A DNA stretch of 51,236 bases from JARYMI01 sp037444845 (GTDB lineage Bacteria > Acidobacteriota > Aminicenantia > Aminicenantales > UBA8522). The DNA lies in assembly GCA_037444845.1 (NCBI GenBank), contig JBBILQ010000014.1, positions 1 through 51,236 on the forward strand. Direction: 5' to 3'. The position numbers were made by a program, and so were the translations under genes. The notes beneath the pieces are model-generated. The model ran no database searches, was not told the DNA's origin, and worked only from the letters and a program-made list of their open reading frames with translations. This document shows, one piece after another, positions 9,443 to 18,012 of the stretch (positions are counted from its first letter, which is position 1; each line of letters opens with the position of its first letter).

Positions 9443-9471
9443 TTGACAGTGCGTCTCCTCGTATCTAAAAT
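9443..9471 (+). promoter_or_regulatory. Sigma-70 promoter for acyl-CoA synthetase gene
   Basis: TTGACA (9443-9448), a 17-bp spacer and TAAAAT (9466-9471) lie 28 nt before the start codon. This is one of the best consensus matches in the window and indicates independent transcription from gyrA. Confidence 0.8.
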
Positions 9472-9499
9472 GGACACACCTTGAAAAGAGGAGGGAAAA

Positions 9500-11299
9500 A
9501 TGCCCGAGACACTCGCCCAGGTTTTGCTTGACACTGTCAAGAATTACCCCAAGCCGGATTTTATGCTCTGCAAGAAAGAGGGCCGCTATGTCCCCATCTC
9601 GACGGAAGAATTCGGCCGGCGGGTCCGATATTTTTGTCTGGGCCTGCGAGAGCTGGGATTGACGAAGGGAGATAAAATCATCATTCTCTCCGAGAACAGG
9701 CCCGAATGGGTGATGGCCGACCTGGCCAACCTGTGCTTGGGAGCGATCACGGTTCCCATCTACACATCACTCGTTCCCGAACAGATCAAGTACATTATTG
9801 ATGATTCCGATGCCAAGGCGGTCATCGTCAGCAACCAGGAGCAATGGAAGAAAATCGAGTCCATCCGGCCGGCTCTCTCCAAGGTCCGGCATTACATCAC
9901 TTTTATGGAAGAAGGGCCTGATGGAGTCCTGACTTTAAGCCAAATCCAGGAGCTGGGCCAGAAGGTCAACGCTCAGAATCCCGGTTTGTTCGAGCAGGTG
10001 GCCTTCGGCGTCAGGCCAGGCGATGAGGCCTCGCTCATCTACACCTCCGGAACAACGGGCGTCCCCAAGGGAGTCATTCTTACCCACAGCAATTTTCTCA
10101 GCAACATCCAGGCGGTTTCCGAGATAATCGAGTTTTCCGATAGGGATACTGTCCTTTCGTTCCTCCCCCTGTCCCATGTCCTGGAAAGGATGGTCACGTT
10201 CACTTACATCTATAAAGGCTGCCGGATCGGCTATGCAGAAAGCCTGGAGACCGTGGCCGAGAACTTGCTCGAAATCCGGCCCAACATCATGGTCAGCGTC
10301 CCCCGTGTCTTCGAAAAGATCTACGCCCGGGTCATGGACAACGTCCTCTCCAGCTCGGCTCTGAAGAAAAAAATCTTTTTCTGGGCTTTGAACGTGGGGA
10401 AGGATTACGGCCGAAGGAAGCTCAACAAAGAACCGATTCCCCGCGGGCTTCAGAGGAAAAAGAACCTGGCCCACAAGCTCGTTTTCTCCAAGATCATCGA
10501 GAAGACGGGCGGCAATGTCCGTTTCTTTGTCTCCGGGGGAGCTCCCCTGTCAAAGGATATTGCTGAATTCTTTTACGCCCTGGGCTTGATGATCCTCGAA
10601 GGCTACGGGCTGACCGAAACTTCTCCCGTCATCTCTGTCAACACCTTCGAGGACCTGAGGTTCGGCTCTGTCGGCAAGCCCATCCCTGACGTGGATGTCA
10701 AGGTTGCCCCGGACGGTGAGATCCTGGCCAGAGGGCCGAATATCATGAAGGGGTATTATAAAAAGGAACCTGAGACCAGAGAGGCGTTTGAAGGAGGCTG
10801 GTTCCACACGGGCGATATCGGTCGTTTCGACGAGGAAGGCTTCCTCTTTATCACCGACCGCAAGAAGGACATCATCGTCACGGCGGGCGGCAAGAACATC
10901 GCCCCTCAACCCATCGAGAATATCCTGAAGACGAATCCCTATATCTCGAACGCGGTCGTCATCGGCGACAGGCGGCGGTTTGTCTCGGCGCTCATCGTGC
11001 CGAATTTTGAGAAACTCGAAGGGTACGCCCGGTTTAACGGCATCCCCTTTGCGGATCGTGCAGACCTCGTCAGGAATGAAAAAATCGTTAACTTTATCCA
11101 GGCGGAAATCGACCGGGCCACCCCCAACCTGGCCTCGTTCGAAAAAATCAAGAAAATAGCCCTCCTTGACCGCGACTTCGAGATAGAAAAGGGAGAGATC
11201 ACCCCGACCCTCAAGGTTAAAAGGAATATCATCGAGAAGAAATACCAGGATTGGATCAACGCCCTCTACGAGGAAGACAGGAACAACGCCGGCGTTTAG
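9500..11299 (+). CDS. Long-chain fatty-acid-CoA ligase (AMP-forming)
   Basis: 599-residue adenylate-forming enzyme activating long-chain fatty acids to acyl-CoA through an acyl-AMP intermediate, in the cytoplasm or at the membrane. The P-loop motif YTSGTTGVPKG is near residues 182-192, the GYGLTETSP motif near 369, and the HTGDIGRFDEEGF hinge region near 436. The length and the long insert between motifs match FadD15/ACSL-type synthetases rather than short acetyl-CoA synthetases. The ATG is preceded by GAGGAGGG. It overlaps the convergent zinc-ribbon gene by four bases. Its use in beta-oxidation or in lipid remodelling is not decided by neighbours. Confidence 0.93.
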   Translation: MPETLAQVLLDTVKNYPKPDFMLCKKEGRYVPISTEEFGRRVRYFCLGLRELGLTKGDKIIILSENRPEWVMADLANLCLGAITVPIYTSLVPEQIKYIIDDSDAKAVIVSNQEQWKKIESIRPALSKVRHYITFMEEGPDGVLTLSQIQELGQKVNAQNPGLFEQVAFGVRPGDEASLIYTSGTTGVPKGVILTHSNFLSNIQAVSEIIEFSDRDTVLSFLPLSHVLERMVTFTYIYKGCRIGYAESLETVAENLLEIRPNIMVSVPRVFEKIYARVMDNVLSSSALKKKIFFWALNVGKDYGRRKLNKEPIPRGLQRKKNLAHKLVFSKIIEKTGGNVRFFVSGGAPLSKDIAEFFYALGLMILEGYGLTETSPVISVNTFEDLRFGSVGKPIPDVDVKVAPDGEILARGPNIMKGYYKKEPETREAFEGGWFHTGDIGRFDEEGFLFITDRKKDIIVTAGGKNIAPQPIENILKTNPYISNAVVIGDRRRFVSALIVPNFEKLEGYARFNGIPFADRADLVRNEKIVNFIQAEIDRATPNLASFEKIKKIALLDRDFEIEKGEITPTLKVKRNIIEKKYQDWINALYEEDRNNAGV

Positions 11300-12018
11300 T
11301 TGGATTTAGGCTGCTTGTCCTGCCAGTAGAGAATGCGGCCGCAGTTTTCGCAGAGAATAAGCTTGCGCGTGTCCCTGAGCTCGTTGAGGACTTGAGGGCG
11401 GATGCGCATGTGACACATGGCGCAGAAGTCATCCTTCACAGGAGAAAGGGCGATTCCGCTCTTTTTGTTAGATATCCTGAGATAAAGGGTAACCTGGTCG
11501 GCCGGGATCTGTGGCAGGAGCTTCTGTCTGTCTTGACCTAACTGCTTGGCTTTCTCCTCGATCTCTTTCTTTTTCTGGGAAATCGTCTCTTTTTCTTGAA
11601 AGAGCTTTTCCTTGGCTTCAGCAAACCTCCGGTTGGACTCTTTGATTTCGGCCTCGATCTCGTCAGCCCTGAGCATCTCGGCGATGATGACCTCTTCCAG
11701 TCCATCGATCTTTTTCTCGGACTCCTTGATTTCTTTGAGCATGGCCGCGTACTCTTTGTTCGTTTTGACGTCGTTTAGCTGTCTCTTGTATTTGGCCACT
11801 TGAGCTTTGACAACTTTGACTTCAGCCTCGAGCTCCCGTCTTTTTTTCTGGTTTTCGACGAGTTTCTCCTTGGCCGCGGCCGCCAGATGGGAGCTTTTTT
11901 CGATTTTTTTGTCGATTTCCTCGATCAAAGGGGGGGTGTTTTCAAGAAAAAGGCTGACCTGCCGGATTTCTGATTCAAGCTGCTGGAGGATGATTAGCTT
12001 CTCGAACTCGATTTCCAC
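11296..12018 (-). CDS. Coiled-coil protein with C-terminal C4 zinc ribbon
   Basis: 240-residue cytoplasmic protein. Residues 1-170 are a long charged coiled coil rich in Glu, Lys and Gln. The C-terminus has two CxxC knuckles (CAMC and CENC) about 20 residues apart, forming a C4 zinc ribbon with YLRISNKK and SPVKDDFCAMC as family landmarks. It matches the widespread bacterial C4-type zinc-ribbon family that includes chlamydial CdsZ; the general function is poorly defined. It lies directly downstream of the CAU tRNA and is convergent with the acyl-CoA ligase gene. Confidence 0.88.
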   Translation of the reverse strand: MEIEFEKLIILQQLESEIRQVSLFLENTPPLIEEIDKKIEKSSHLAAAAKEKLVENQKKRRELEAEVKVVKAQVAKYKRQLNDVKTNKEYAAMLKEIKESEKKIDGLEEVIIAEMLRADEIEAEIKESNRRFAEAKEKLFQEKETISQKKKEIEEKAKQLGQDRQKLLPQIPADQVTLYLRISNKKSGIALSPVKDDFCAMCHMRIRPQVLNELRDTRKLILCENCGRILYWQDKQPKSN

Positions 12019-12039
12019 ATCGTGTCCTCGGTCTCGGTA

Positions 12040-12111
12040 TGGGCCTACCAGGATTCGAACCTGGGACCTGCCGGTTATGAGCCGGTGGCTCTACCGCTGA
12101 GCTATAGGCCC
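12040..12111 (-). tRNA. tRNA with CAU anticodon, probably tRNA-Ile2
   Basis: The cloverleaf is complete: 7-bp acceptor GGGCCTA/TAGGCCC, D arm GCTC-GAGC, anticodon loop CTCATAA, T arm CCAGG-TTCGAAT-CCTGG and discriminator A. CCA is not encoded. The CAU anticodon is shared by elongator Met and by Ile2, in which lysidine replaces C34. C4-G69 and C5-G68 in the acceptor stem are the pairs TilS favours in E. coli, and the anticodon arm resembles Bacillus Ile2, so Ile2 is more likely. The pair 27-43 is A-C, a mismatch. The predicted promoter sits directly against the 5' end. Confidence 0.95.
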
Positions 12112-12118
12112 TCGATTT

Positions 12119-12147
12119 TTTATAGCAAATATCAAACACCAAGTCAA
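12119..12147 (-). promoter_or_regulatory. Sigma-70 promoter of the CAU tRNA
   Basis: On the minus strand TTGACT (12147-12142), a 17-bp spacer and TATAAA (12124-12119) end seven bases before the tRNA 5' nucleotide at 12111. The predicted transcription start is therefore at 12112 or 12111, leaving at most about one leader base. Confidence 0.75.
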
Positions 12148-12192
12148 TTGAAGCAGAAAGCTCGGGTTTGGGGCCGCCAGCGACCGGGGCGG

Positions 12193-13824
12193 CTATTTGT
12201 TGTTCGTGAAGGATTTGAGCTTGCGGCTGCGGCTGGGATGCTTCAGCTTCCTCAAAGCTTTGGCCTCGATCTGCCTTATCCTCTCCCGGGTGACCTTGAA
12301 CTGCTGGCCGACCTCCTCCAGGGTGTGCTCGTTGCCGTCCCCCAGGCCGAACCTCATTTTCAGGACTTTTGCTTCCCTCTCGGTCAGCGATTTCAAGGCC
12401 TCCTCAATCTGCTCACGGAGGTTGATGTGGATGACTGTGTCGGGAGGAGAGGGCATGAGTTTGTCTTCGATGAAGTCGCCCAGGTGACTGTCCTCTTCCT
12501 CGCCGATCGGAGTCTCCAGCGAGATCGGCTCCTGAGCGATTTTGATGATTTTGCGCACCTTGTTGACCGGCATGTCCATTTTTCTGGCGATCTCTTCGCT
12601 GGTGGGCTCCCGGCCGATTTCCTGGACGAGGCCGCGGGAGACCCGGATCAGCTTGTTGATCGTCTCGATCATGTGAACGGGGATGCGGATTGTCCGGGCC
12701 TGGTCGGCTATGGCCCGCGTGATAGCCTGACGGATCCACCATGTGGCGTACGTTGAAAACTTGTAGCCCCGGCGGTACTCAAACTTATCCACAGCCTTCA
12801 TCAGGCCCATGTTGCCTTCCTGGATGAGGTCGAGGAACTGAAGGCCGCGGTTGCTGTATTTTTTGGCGATGGAGACGACGAGTCTCAGGTTGGCGGCAAC
12901 CAGCTCTTTTTTCGCCTGATTGCTCACTTTCTTCCCTGTCGTGATGGCCCGGATGATTTTTCTGAGGTTCTGGGTGTCAAGGCCGATCTCCTTCTGAAAG
13001 GCCTTCAGCTGTTTGTTGACGTCTTTGATCTTCTGGGCGAGCGCCAGCTCGCTTTTTTTCGTCCGGGACCGGTTCAGGGCCAGGGCCAGCTCCTCTTTGG
13101 TTTCCTCGAGATCGTTAACATCCCTCAGCTTTTCCCGGAGGGCGTCGATGATTTTTTCTCTCTCGCTCGGCCTGATGTTGAGCTCTCTGATTAGACGGCT
13201 CATTTTGACGATGACCCGGCCCCGGGCAAAGTTGTATTTTCTGGCATCAGGAATGCTGTCTAACTTCTTGCTCAGGTCCCTCGTTTTCTTGATTTTAGCC
13301 AGCACCTGCTTCTTTTTCTCTTCCAGTTTTTCTTCTGTGATTTCCTCGTCGCTCAGGTCGAACACTTCCAGGAAGACCAACGGGCTTGTCTTGATCTGCT
13401 CCTCCAGAGACAAGACATAGGTCAGGACCAGGCGCGTTTTGGATAACGCTTTGAGGATCGCCTTTTCTCCGCGCTCGATCTCGCGGGCGATGGCGATTTC
13501 TCCCTCCCTGGTGAGAAGAGAGATATTGCCCATCTCCCGCAAGTAGAGCTTCACCGGGTCGGTCGTCCTCTCCAAGCCATGGACAGTAATCAGGTCGGCC
13601 TTTCTCCTCTTGGGAAGGATATCCCGTTGTTTAGAATCTAAAATCCTGATGCCGTAATCGCCCATGGAGGTCAGGAAATCGTCAAAATCCTCCTCGGACT
13701 CGACCTCGTCGTGGAAGGTTTTATCGATCTCCTCGAACAGCAGGTATCCCTGTTTCCGCCCCTTGGACAGGAGTTCGGTGATCTCGTCTTTTTGGTATTT
13801 ATTCGCTGATGACAAGGCCAGCAC
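12193..13824 (-). CDS. rpoD: RNA polymerase primary sigma factor (sigma-70)
   Basis: 543-residue housekeeping sigma factor. A degenerate region 1.1 (residues 1-75) is followed by region 1.2 (DPVKLYLREMGNISLLTREGE), a charged non-conserved region, region 2 (LVVSIAKKY, LDLIQEGNMGLMKAVDKF, YATWWIRQAI), region 3 (PVHMIETINKL) and region 4.2 with its helix-turn-helix (EEVGQQFKVTRERIRQIE). The start is uncertain: GTG at 13824 directly follows AGAAGAG, while a TTG three codons later has better spacing. It lies 48 nt after dnaG in the same direction, i.e. the dnaG-rpoD part of the macromolecular synthesis operon; rpsU is absent. Confidence 0.96.
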   Translation of the reverse strand: MLALSSANKYQKDEITELLSKGRKQGYLLFEEIDKTFHDEVESEEDFDDFLTSMGDYGIRILDSKQRDILPKRRKADLITVHGLERTTDPVKLYLREMGNISLLTREGEIAIAREIERGEKAILKALSKTRLVLTYVLSLEEQIKTSPLVFLEVFDLSDEEITEEKLEEKKKQVLAKIKKTRDLSKKLDSIPDARKYNFARGRVIVKMSRLIRELNIRPSEREKIIDALREKLRDVNDLEETKEELALALNRSRTKKSELALAQKIKDVNKQLKAFQKEIGLDTQNLRKIIRAITTGKKVSNQAKKELVAANLRLVVSIAKKYSNRGLQFLDLIQEGNMGLMKAVDKFEYRRGYKFSTYATWWIRQAITRAIADQARTIRIPVHMIETINKLIRVSRGLVQEIGREPTSEEIARKMDMPVNKVRKIIKIAQEPISLETPIGEEEDSHLGDFIEDKLMPSPPDTVIHINLREQIEEALKSLTEREAKVLKMRFGLGDGNEHTLEEVGQQFKVTRERIRQIEAKALRKLKHPSRSRKLKSFTNNK

Positions 13825-13872
13825 CTCTTCTTGGAGTTATTTTTTCTTCTTTAGAGAAAACTCGGCTTAAGC

Positions 13873-15609
13873 TCATTGTGTTCCTTCTTCAAGGGCAAGG
13901 ATCTGTCTGACCAGGCTCTGCTTCTGGCTGAGCAGGCGGGAAAGCCGATCCTTCTCGCCGTTCCGCTCGCAACAGACGATTTCCTTCTGGAGGGCCCGGA
14001 GCTGATTCTCGAGGGCAGTTTTGCGCAGGCTGCAAAGGCAATCGAGCGCTTCTTCTTCTGTGGCCTGGCCAGTCTGTTCCAGGCTGATCTGGGACAGGCG
14101 CCTGGCCAACTGGGGACCGATGGCCATGGAGAGCTCGGGAAAGACAACCGCTTTCCCTTTTCTTGAGCTCTGGAGGATAAAGCCGAAGGCGGTCTCGCTC
14201 TTCAAACCTTTATAATCTTCAGGCGTCATTTTCGTCCCCAAAAAAGCGGCAATCCTGTTGTCTTCGAGCAGAATCTGGAGCAGTCTTTTTTCAGCCGGCA
14301 GAAAAAAGTCGTTTTCTTCCTTTCCCGGCTCGCCAGCTCTTTTCGCGATGATCTGGCGGAGCAAGGACTCTTCGACGGACAGGAGTTCGCTTGCCAGCCT
14401 GAGGTATTCACTCCGGACAAGGGAGTCGGGAATTTTTTCTAATACGCCCATGACATCTCTGACTATCCTGGCTTTTTCCTCGGGGACGTCCATCCTTCCT
14501 GACTGGACAACAAAGTCGACCAGAAACTCGAGGCCAGAGACAGCTTTTTTTGAAAGGTCGAGATAAGGCTCCCGGCCGTGTTGACGGATAAACCCATCAG
14601 GGTCCAAGTTCATAGGCAGGACAAGGACCTTAACGTGCAAGCCCTTCTCAAAGCACGTCGGCAGGGCACGGAAGGCGGCGTTCTTTCCGGCTGAATCCCC
14701 GTCATAATTGATAATCAGTCGAGGAGCAAAACGTCCGGCCAGGGCGACTTGGTGCTCGGTCAGGCTCGTTCCGAGCGAAGCGGCGAGGTTGCGGATGCCT
14801 GCCTGGAAGAGAGAGGCAAAGTCCGTGTACCCCTCGACGAGGATGAGCTCGCCCGTCTCGCGGACAACTTCCTTTGTCCAGTTCAACCCGTAAAGGACCT
14901 TGCCCTTGGAATAAACGGGGGTTTCCGGAGAATTGAGGTACTTGGGTTCGGCGTTGAAGATGGTCCTGCCCCCAAACCCTAATACCTTTCCGGTGAGGCT
15001 CAAAATGGGGAAGATAAGGCGGCCTCTGAAACGATCGTGAAACTCATCCTTTTTTTGCCCGGGCAGGATGAGGCCAGCCTTCTGGAGGAGAGAAGCATCG
15101 GCTTCCCTTCCTTCAAGGTGGGAGCGGAGCGCGTTCCATGAATTCGGGGCATAGCCGACTTTAAGCGTTCCCAAAGTTTGCGGAGCTAAACCTCTTTTTT
15201 TCAAATAATCCAGGGCAGCCTCTCCCTCCTTGCTCTGATAAAGGCTTTTCCGGAAGAAGCCGAGAGCGGCTTCGTTGACCTTGAAGATTCTTTCCTCAAG
15301 CTTGAGGGCTTCAGGAGAGAGCCTTGTCTGGCGGGGGAGGGGGATGTGGAATTTCTCGGCCAGATACTTTACAGCTTCGGGAAAGCACAGGTTTTCCTTC
15401 TCCATGACCAGCGTGAAGACATCTCCGCCAGCTCCGCAGCCGAAGCAGTGGAAGAGCTGCTTTTCGCCGTCGACGGTGAAGGACGGGTCTTTTTCCGAAT
15501 GGAACGGACATAGTCCGACGTGCTTTTTCCCCCGTTTTCTCAGGGTCGTGTAGAGGGAGGCAATCTCTACGATATTGGCAACCTGCCGAATTTGATCGAT
15601 GGTCTCCAT
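13873..15609 (-). CDS. dnaG: DNA primase
   Basis: 578-residue primase making RNA primers at the replication fork. The N-terminal CHC2 zinc finger is present (CPFH near residue 34, then CFGCG about 20 residues later). The Toprim core follows with LVEGYTD and the YDGDSAGK metal motif. The C-terminal region is a helical DnaB-interaction domain ending in a coiled coil. Length is normal. The start codon ATG at 15609 immediately precedes the conserved DQIRQVANIVEI start. rpoD follows 48 nt later, consistent with an operon driven from the promoter at 15644-15672. Confidence 0.96.
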   Translation of the reverse strand: METIDQIRQVANIVEIASLYTTLRKRGKKHVGLCPFHSEKDPSFTVDGEKQLFHCFGCGAGGDVFTLVMEKENLCFPEAVKYLAEKFHIPLPRQTRLSPEALKLEERIFKVNEAALGFFRKSLYQSKEGEAALDYLKKRGLAPQTLGTLKVGYAPNSWNALRSHLEGREADASLLQKAGLILPGQKKDEFHDRFRGRLIFPILSLTGKVLGFGGRTIFNAEPKYLNSPETPVYSKGKVLYGLNWTKEVVRETGELILVEGYTDFASLFQAGIRNLAASLGTSLTEHQVALAGRFAPRLIINYDGDSAGKNAAFRALPTCFEKGLHVKVLVLPMNLDPDGFIRQHGREPYLDLSKKAVSGLEFLVDFVVQSGRMDVPEEKARIVRDVMGVLEKIPDSLVRSEYLRLASELLSVEESLLRQIIAKRAGEPGKEENDFFLPAEKRLLQILLEDNRIAAFLGTKMTPEDYKGLKSETAFGFILQSSRKGKAVVFPELSMAIGPQLARRLSQISLEQTGQATEEEALDCLCSLRKTALENQLRALQKEIVCCERNGEKDRLSRLLSQKQSLVRQILALEEGTQ

Positions 15610-15643
15610 TCGCAGCGCAAACCAGGCCGAAAAAGTCTACGTA

Positions 15644-15672
15644 AATATAGGGAGCGATCCTGTTGTTGTCAA
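15644..15672 (-). promoter_or_regulatory. Sigma-70 promoter for dnaG-rpoD
   Basis: Minus-strand TTGACA (15672-15667), 17-bp spacer and TATATT (15649-15644). The predicted start lies about 28 nt upstream of the dnaG ATG. No Shine-Dalgarno is visible in that short leader. Confidence 0.75.
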
Positions 15673-15704
15673 GTCAACGGCCCTCTTTTTCTCCCTCATT
15701 TTTC

Positions 15705-16448
15705 TTACAGATGGTTGATCAGGCTGGCCATGCAGGCGGCGCCGAACCCGTTGTCGATGTTGACCACAGCCACTCCGCCGGGGCAGGAGTTGAGCATGGC
15801 CAGAAGAGCGGAAAGCCCCCGGAAATTGGCGCCGTATCCGACGCTTGTCGGGACCGCGATGACCGGCACTCTGACCAGTCCAGCGACGACGCTTGGCAAA
15901 GCGCCCTCCATTCCGGCCACGACAATGATCAGCCTGGCCGCCCTGATCTTTTCCATTTCTCCGAAAAGGCGGTGGATTCCGGCCACGCCGACGTCGTAGA
16001 TTCTTTCCACGTCGTTGCCCAGAATTTCGCAGGTGATGGCTGCTTCCTCGGCCACAGGAATGTCAGATGTCCCGGCCGTTATGATCACGATTTTTCCTTT
16101 TCCTGGGAGGGTTTTTTTCTGTTTGAGATAGGCGATTTTTCCGTCTCGGTTGTAGAGGCATCCCGGGATTTTTTTCCTCAGCTTGGCGTAGACCGGGGCC
16201 TCCAGCCGCGTGATTAGCAGGTTGTTCCCGCTTTTTTTGATTTCCCGGGCGATCCTGATAATCTGGTCTTCGCTTTTCCCCGGGCCATAGATCACCTCGG
16301 GAAAGCCTTTCCGTACCCCTCGGTGGTGGTCGACCTTGGCGAAGCCCAAGTCCTGGTAGGACAAGTCTTTAAGCTTTTGAAAGGCCTCCTCAGGGGAAAT
16401 TTCTTTTTTATAGACCCTCGCGAGGATCTCCTCCAGGCAGGAATTCAT
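15705..16448 (-). CDS. larB: Nickel-pincer cofactor biosynthesis protein LarB
   Basis: 247-residue member of the LarB family, related to PurE (AIR carboxylase). LarB carboxylates and hydrolyses nicotinic acid adenine dinucleotide, the first step to the nickel-pincer nucleotide of lactate racemase and related enzymes. Visible are a helical N-terminal part, and a PurE-like C-terminal half with TAGTSDIPVAEEA, VGVAGIHR, VAGMEGALPSVVAGL and PTSVGYGANFRGLSALL. I prefer ATG 16448 over an upstream in-frame start because a TAAAAT box ends 7 nt before it. larC and larE are not in this window. Confidence 0.93.
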   Translation of the reverse strand: MNSCLEEILARVYKKEISPEEAFQKLKDLSYQDLGFAKVDHHRGVRKGFPEVIYGPGKSEDQIIRIAREIKKSGNNLLITRLEAPVYAKLRKKIPGCLYNRDGKIAYLKQKKTLPGKGKIVIITAGTSDIPVAEEAAITCEILGNDVERIYDVGVAGIHRLFGEMEKIRAARLIIVVAGMEGALPSVVAGLVRVPVIAVPTSVGYGANFRGLSALLAMLNSCPGGVAVVNIDNGFGAACMASLINHL

Positions 16449-16455
16449 GTTTTTT

Positions 16456-16485
16456 ATTTTAGCACAAGAGGCCAATTCTTGCCAG
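16456..16485 (-). promoter_or_regulatory. Promoter for larB, apparently leaderless
   Basis: Minus-strand TAAAAT (16461-16456) is followed by AAAAAAC and then the larB ATG, so transcription should start on or next to the start codon. The -35 (CTGGCA, 16485-16480) matches TTGACA at four of six positions with an 18-bp spacer. Confidence 0.5.
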
Positions 16486-16506
16486 TCCCCGCAAAACGGC
16501 GGGCGC

Positions 16507-16535
16507 TTTAACCTGATGGCATTTTAAAGTATACT
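16507..16535 (+). promoter_or_regulatory. Promoter for lpxC
   Basis: TTTAAC (16507-16512), 17-bp spacer and TATACT (16530-16535). The box overlaps an in-frame TTG at 16535, which supports choosing the downstream ATG at 16562 as the lpxC start. Confidence 0.55.
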
Positions 16536-16561
16536 TGAAAAAGGTAAGGTGCAGGTCGAGG

Positions 16562-17428
16562 ATGGACGAGAAGAGGACGATTCAGAGAGAGGTTTTTCTT
16601 TCCGGAGTTGGCATCCATTCCGGCAAGCGAGTCTCCTTGACTTTAAGACCTTCTGGTTGCGGCCGGATAGTCTTTCGGCGCCTGGACCTGGGCGGCCGGG
16701 AAGTCGAAGTTGACCCGTTGAGTGTCGAATCCCGGAACTCTTCCTCCCTGATTTCGGAAGATTGCGCCATTCAAACCGTGGAGCACCTCCTCGCTGTCCT
16801 TTACATTCTCGGCATTGACAGCATTGAGATCGACCTTGACGGCGGCGAGATCCCGGTCATGGACGGAAGCGCCCTTCCTCTGGCGCGCGCGATCCTTGAG
16901 CCAGGCATCAGCAGGCTGCCCGGCAAGAGAAACGTGGTCAAAATACTCAGGACACATACCATTAAGGAAGGGCAAGCCAGCCTCTCTTTTAGCCCTGATC
17001 AGGACTTCAGGTTAACTTATTCAATCGACTTTCCCCATCCGGCGATCGGCCGGCAGGAGTTCTCCTTCGTCGCAACCAGAAGGGGGTTCCTGGCTGAGAT
17101 TGCTCCATCTCGTACGTTCGGCTTCCTCAAAGACGTCCCGGAGCTCTGGAAAAAAGGGCTGGCAAAGGGAGGGACGCTCGAGAACGCCGTGATTTTGGAT
17201 GACGAAAAGGTGATCAACGGCCCGCTTCGTTTTCCCGATGAGTTTGTCCGGCACAAAATTCTTGATTTGATCGGCGATCTTGCCCTATGGGGTCATCCCC
17301 TTCTGGGTCATTTCCAGGCTTATCGGGCCGGCCACAGCCTTCATCTGAAAACCATCCGCTTTCTTCTCCGCAACCCTGACTTTTGGGCTTTCGAGGAATC
17401 CGAAGCCCCCTGTTTCCTCGAGATCTGA
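16562..17428 (+). CDS. lpxC: UDP-3-O-acyl-N-acetylglucosamine deacetylase
   Basis: 288-residue zinc amidase for the committed step of lipid A synthesis, acting in the cytoplasm. Zinc ligands H75 (VEHLLA), H231 and D235 (HKILDLIGD) and catalytic H258 (RAGHSLH) are all present, along with FLSGVGIHSGK and DGSALP. ATG 16562 follows AGGTCGAGG; an earlier TTG would fall on the promoter's -10 box. The presence of lpxC shows the cell makes a lipid A-type outer membrane. It is divergent from larB. Other lipid A genes are not adjacent. Confidence 0.95.
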   Translation: MDEKRTIQREVFLSGVGIHSGKRVSLTLRPSGCGRIVFRRLDLGGREVEVDPLSVESRNSSSLISEDCAIQTVEHLLAVLYILGIDSIEIDLDGGEIPVMDGSALPLARAILEPGISRLPGKRNVVKILRTHTIKEGQASLSFSPDQDFRLTYSIDFPHPAIGRQEFSFVATRRGFLAEIAPSRTFGFLKDVPELWKKGLAKGGTLENAVILDDEKVINGPLRFPDEFVRHKILDLIGDLALWGHPLLGHFQAYRAGHSLHLKTIRFLLRNPDFWAFEESEAPCFLEI

Positions 17429-17440
17429 AGGCAGCGCTTC

Positions 17441-17470
17441 TTGTCAAGAGGCGGCGTTCTGGAGTAAAAT
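17441..17470 (+). promoter_or_regulatory. Promoter for TPR-glmU-glmS operon
   Basis: TTGTCA (17441-17446), 18-bp spacer and TAAAAT (17465-17470), 35 nt before the GTG start of the TPR gene. The next two genes overlap, so this probably drives all three. Confidence 0.6.
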
Positions 17471-17505
17471 GGGACAATCAAATTTTCGAAAACGGGAGAT
17501 TTTAG

Positions 17506-18012
17506 GTGAAGGAAGAAAAAAGCAAGAAAGACAATTATGAGAAAGCCTTGGCGGCCTATGCGGATGCAGTGAAGGAATTTCAGAAAGGAAGGTTAGAGAA
17601 GGCGCAGGAGTTGTTCCGGGTCTTTTTGGAAAAATATGATGGGGAAAAAGAGCTTGTCGACAGAGCGAATCTTTATGTCAAGATCATACAGGAAAGAGGG
17701 AAAAAGGAGTTCATCTCTCTGAAGACCATTGATGATTATTTTTTTTGCAGCGTTTACAAGATCAACAGCGGGGATAGCGAAGGAGCGCTGAAGCTCCTGG
17801 ATAAAGCGCTGACTTTTGGGCAGGAGGAAGGGCGGACACACTACCTGATGGCCAATGCCTGCATTCGTCTGGGAAGAAATGAAGACGCTCTCGAGCATTT
17901 GAAAAAAGCTTTTCAGAAGGATAAGTTTTTAAGAATCATGGCTCAGAACGAGACGGATTTTGAGCCGCTCTGGGAAGACAAAAAATTCAAGCTTCTCACC
18001 CGCATGACATGA
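17506..18012 (+). CDS. TPR-repeat protein, cytoplasmic
   Basis: 168-residue helical protein without a signal peptide. It contains tetratricopeptide-like helices at about residues 8-45 (YADAVKEFQKGRLEKAQELF) and 100-150 (HYLMANACIRLGRNEDALEHLKKAF). It starts with GTG after a GGGAGA stretch. Its stop overlaps the glmU start (ATGA), implying translational coupling. Such TPR proteins act as scaffolds; the partner is unknown, but position ahead of glmU-glmS hints at a link to amino-sugar precursor supply. This is context inference only. Confidence 0.8.
   Translation: MKEEKSKKDNYEKALAAYADAVKEFQKGRLEKAQELFRVFLEKYDGEKELVDRANLYVKIIQERGKKEFISLKTIDDYFFCSVYKINSGDSEGALKLLDKALTFGQEEGRTHYLMANACIRLGRNEDALEHLKKAFQKDKFLRIMAQNETDFEPLWEDKKFKLLTRMT

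Noticed and set aside
12022..12756. Long plus-strand frame of 244 codons over the tRNA and rpoD
   Set aside because: It is antisense to the tRNA and rpoD; the DSNLGPAGYEPVALPLSYRP-type stretch is the usual artefact of translating a tRNA.
16535..16561. Earlier TTG start for lpxC
   Set aside because: It would place the start inside the predicted -10 box and adds nine basic residues not typical of LpxC.
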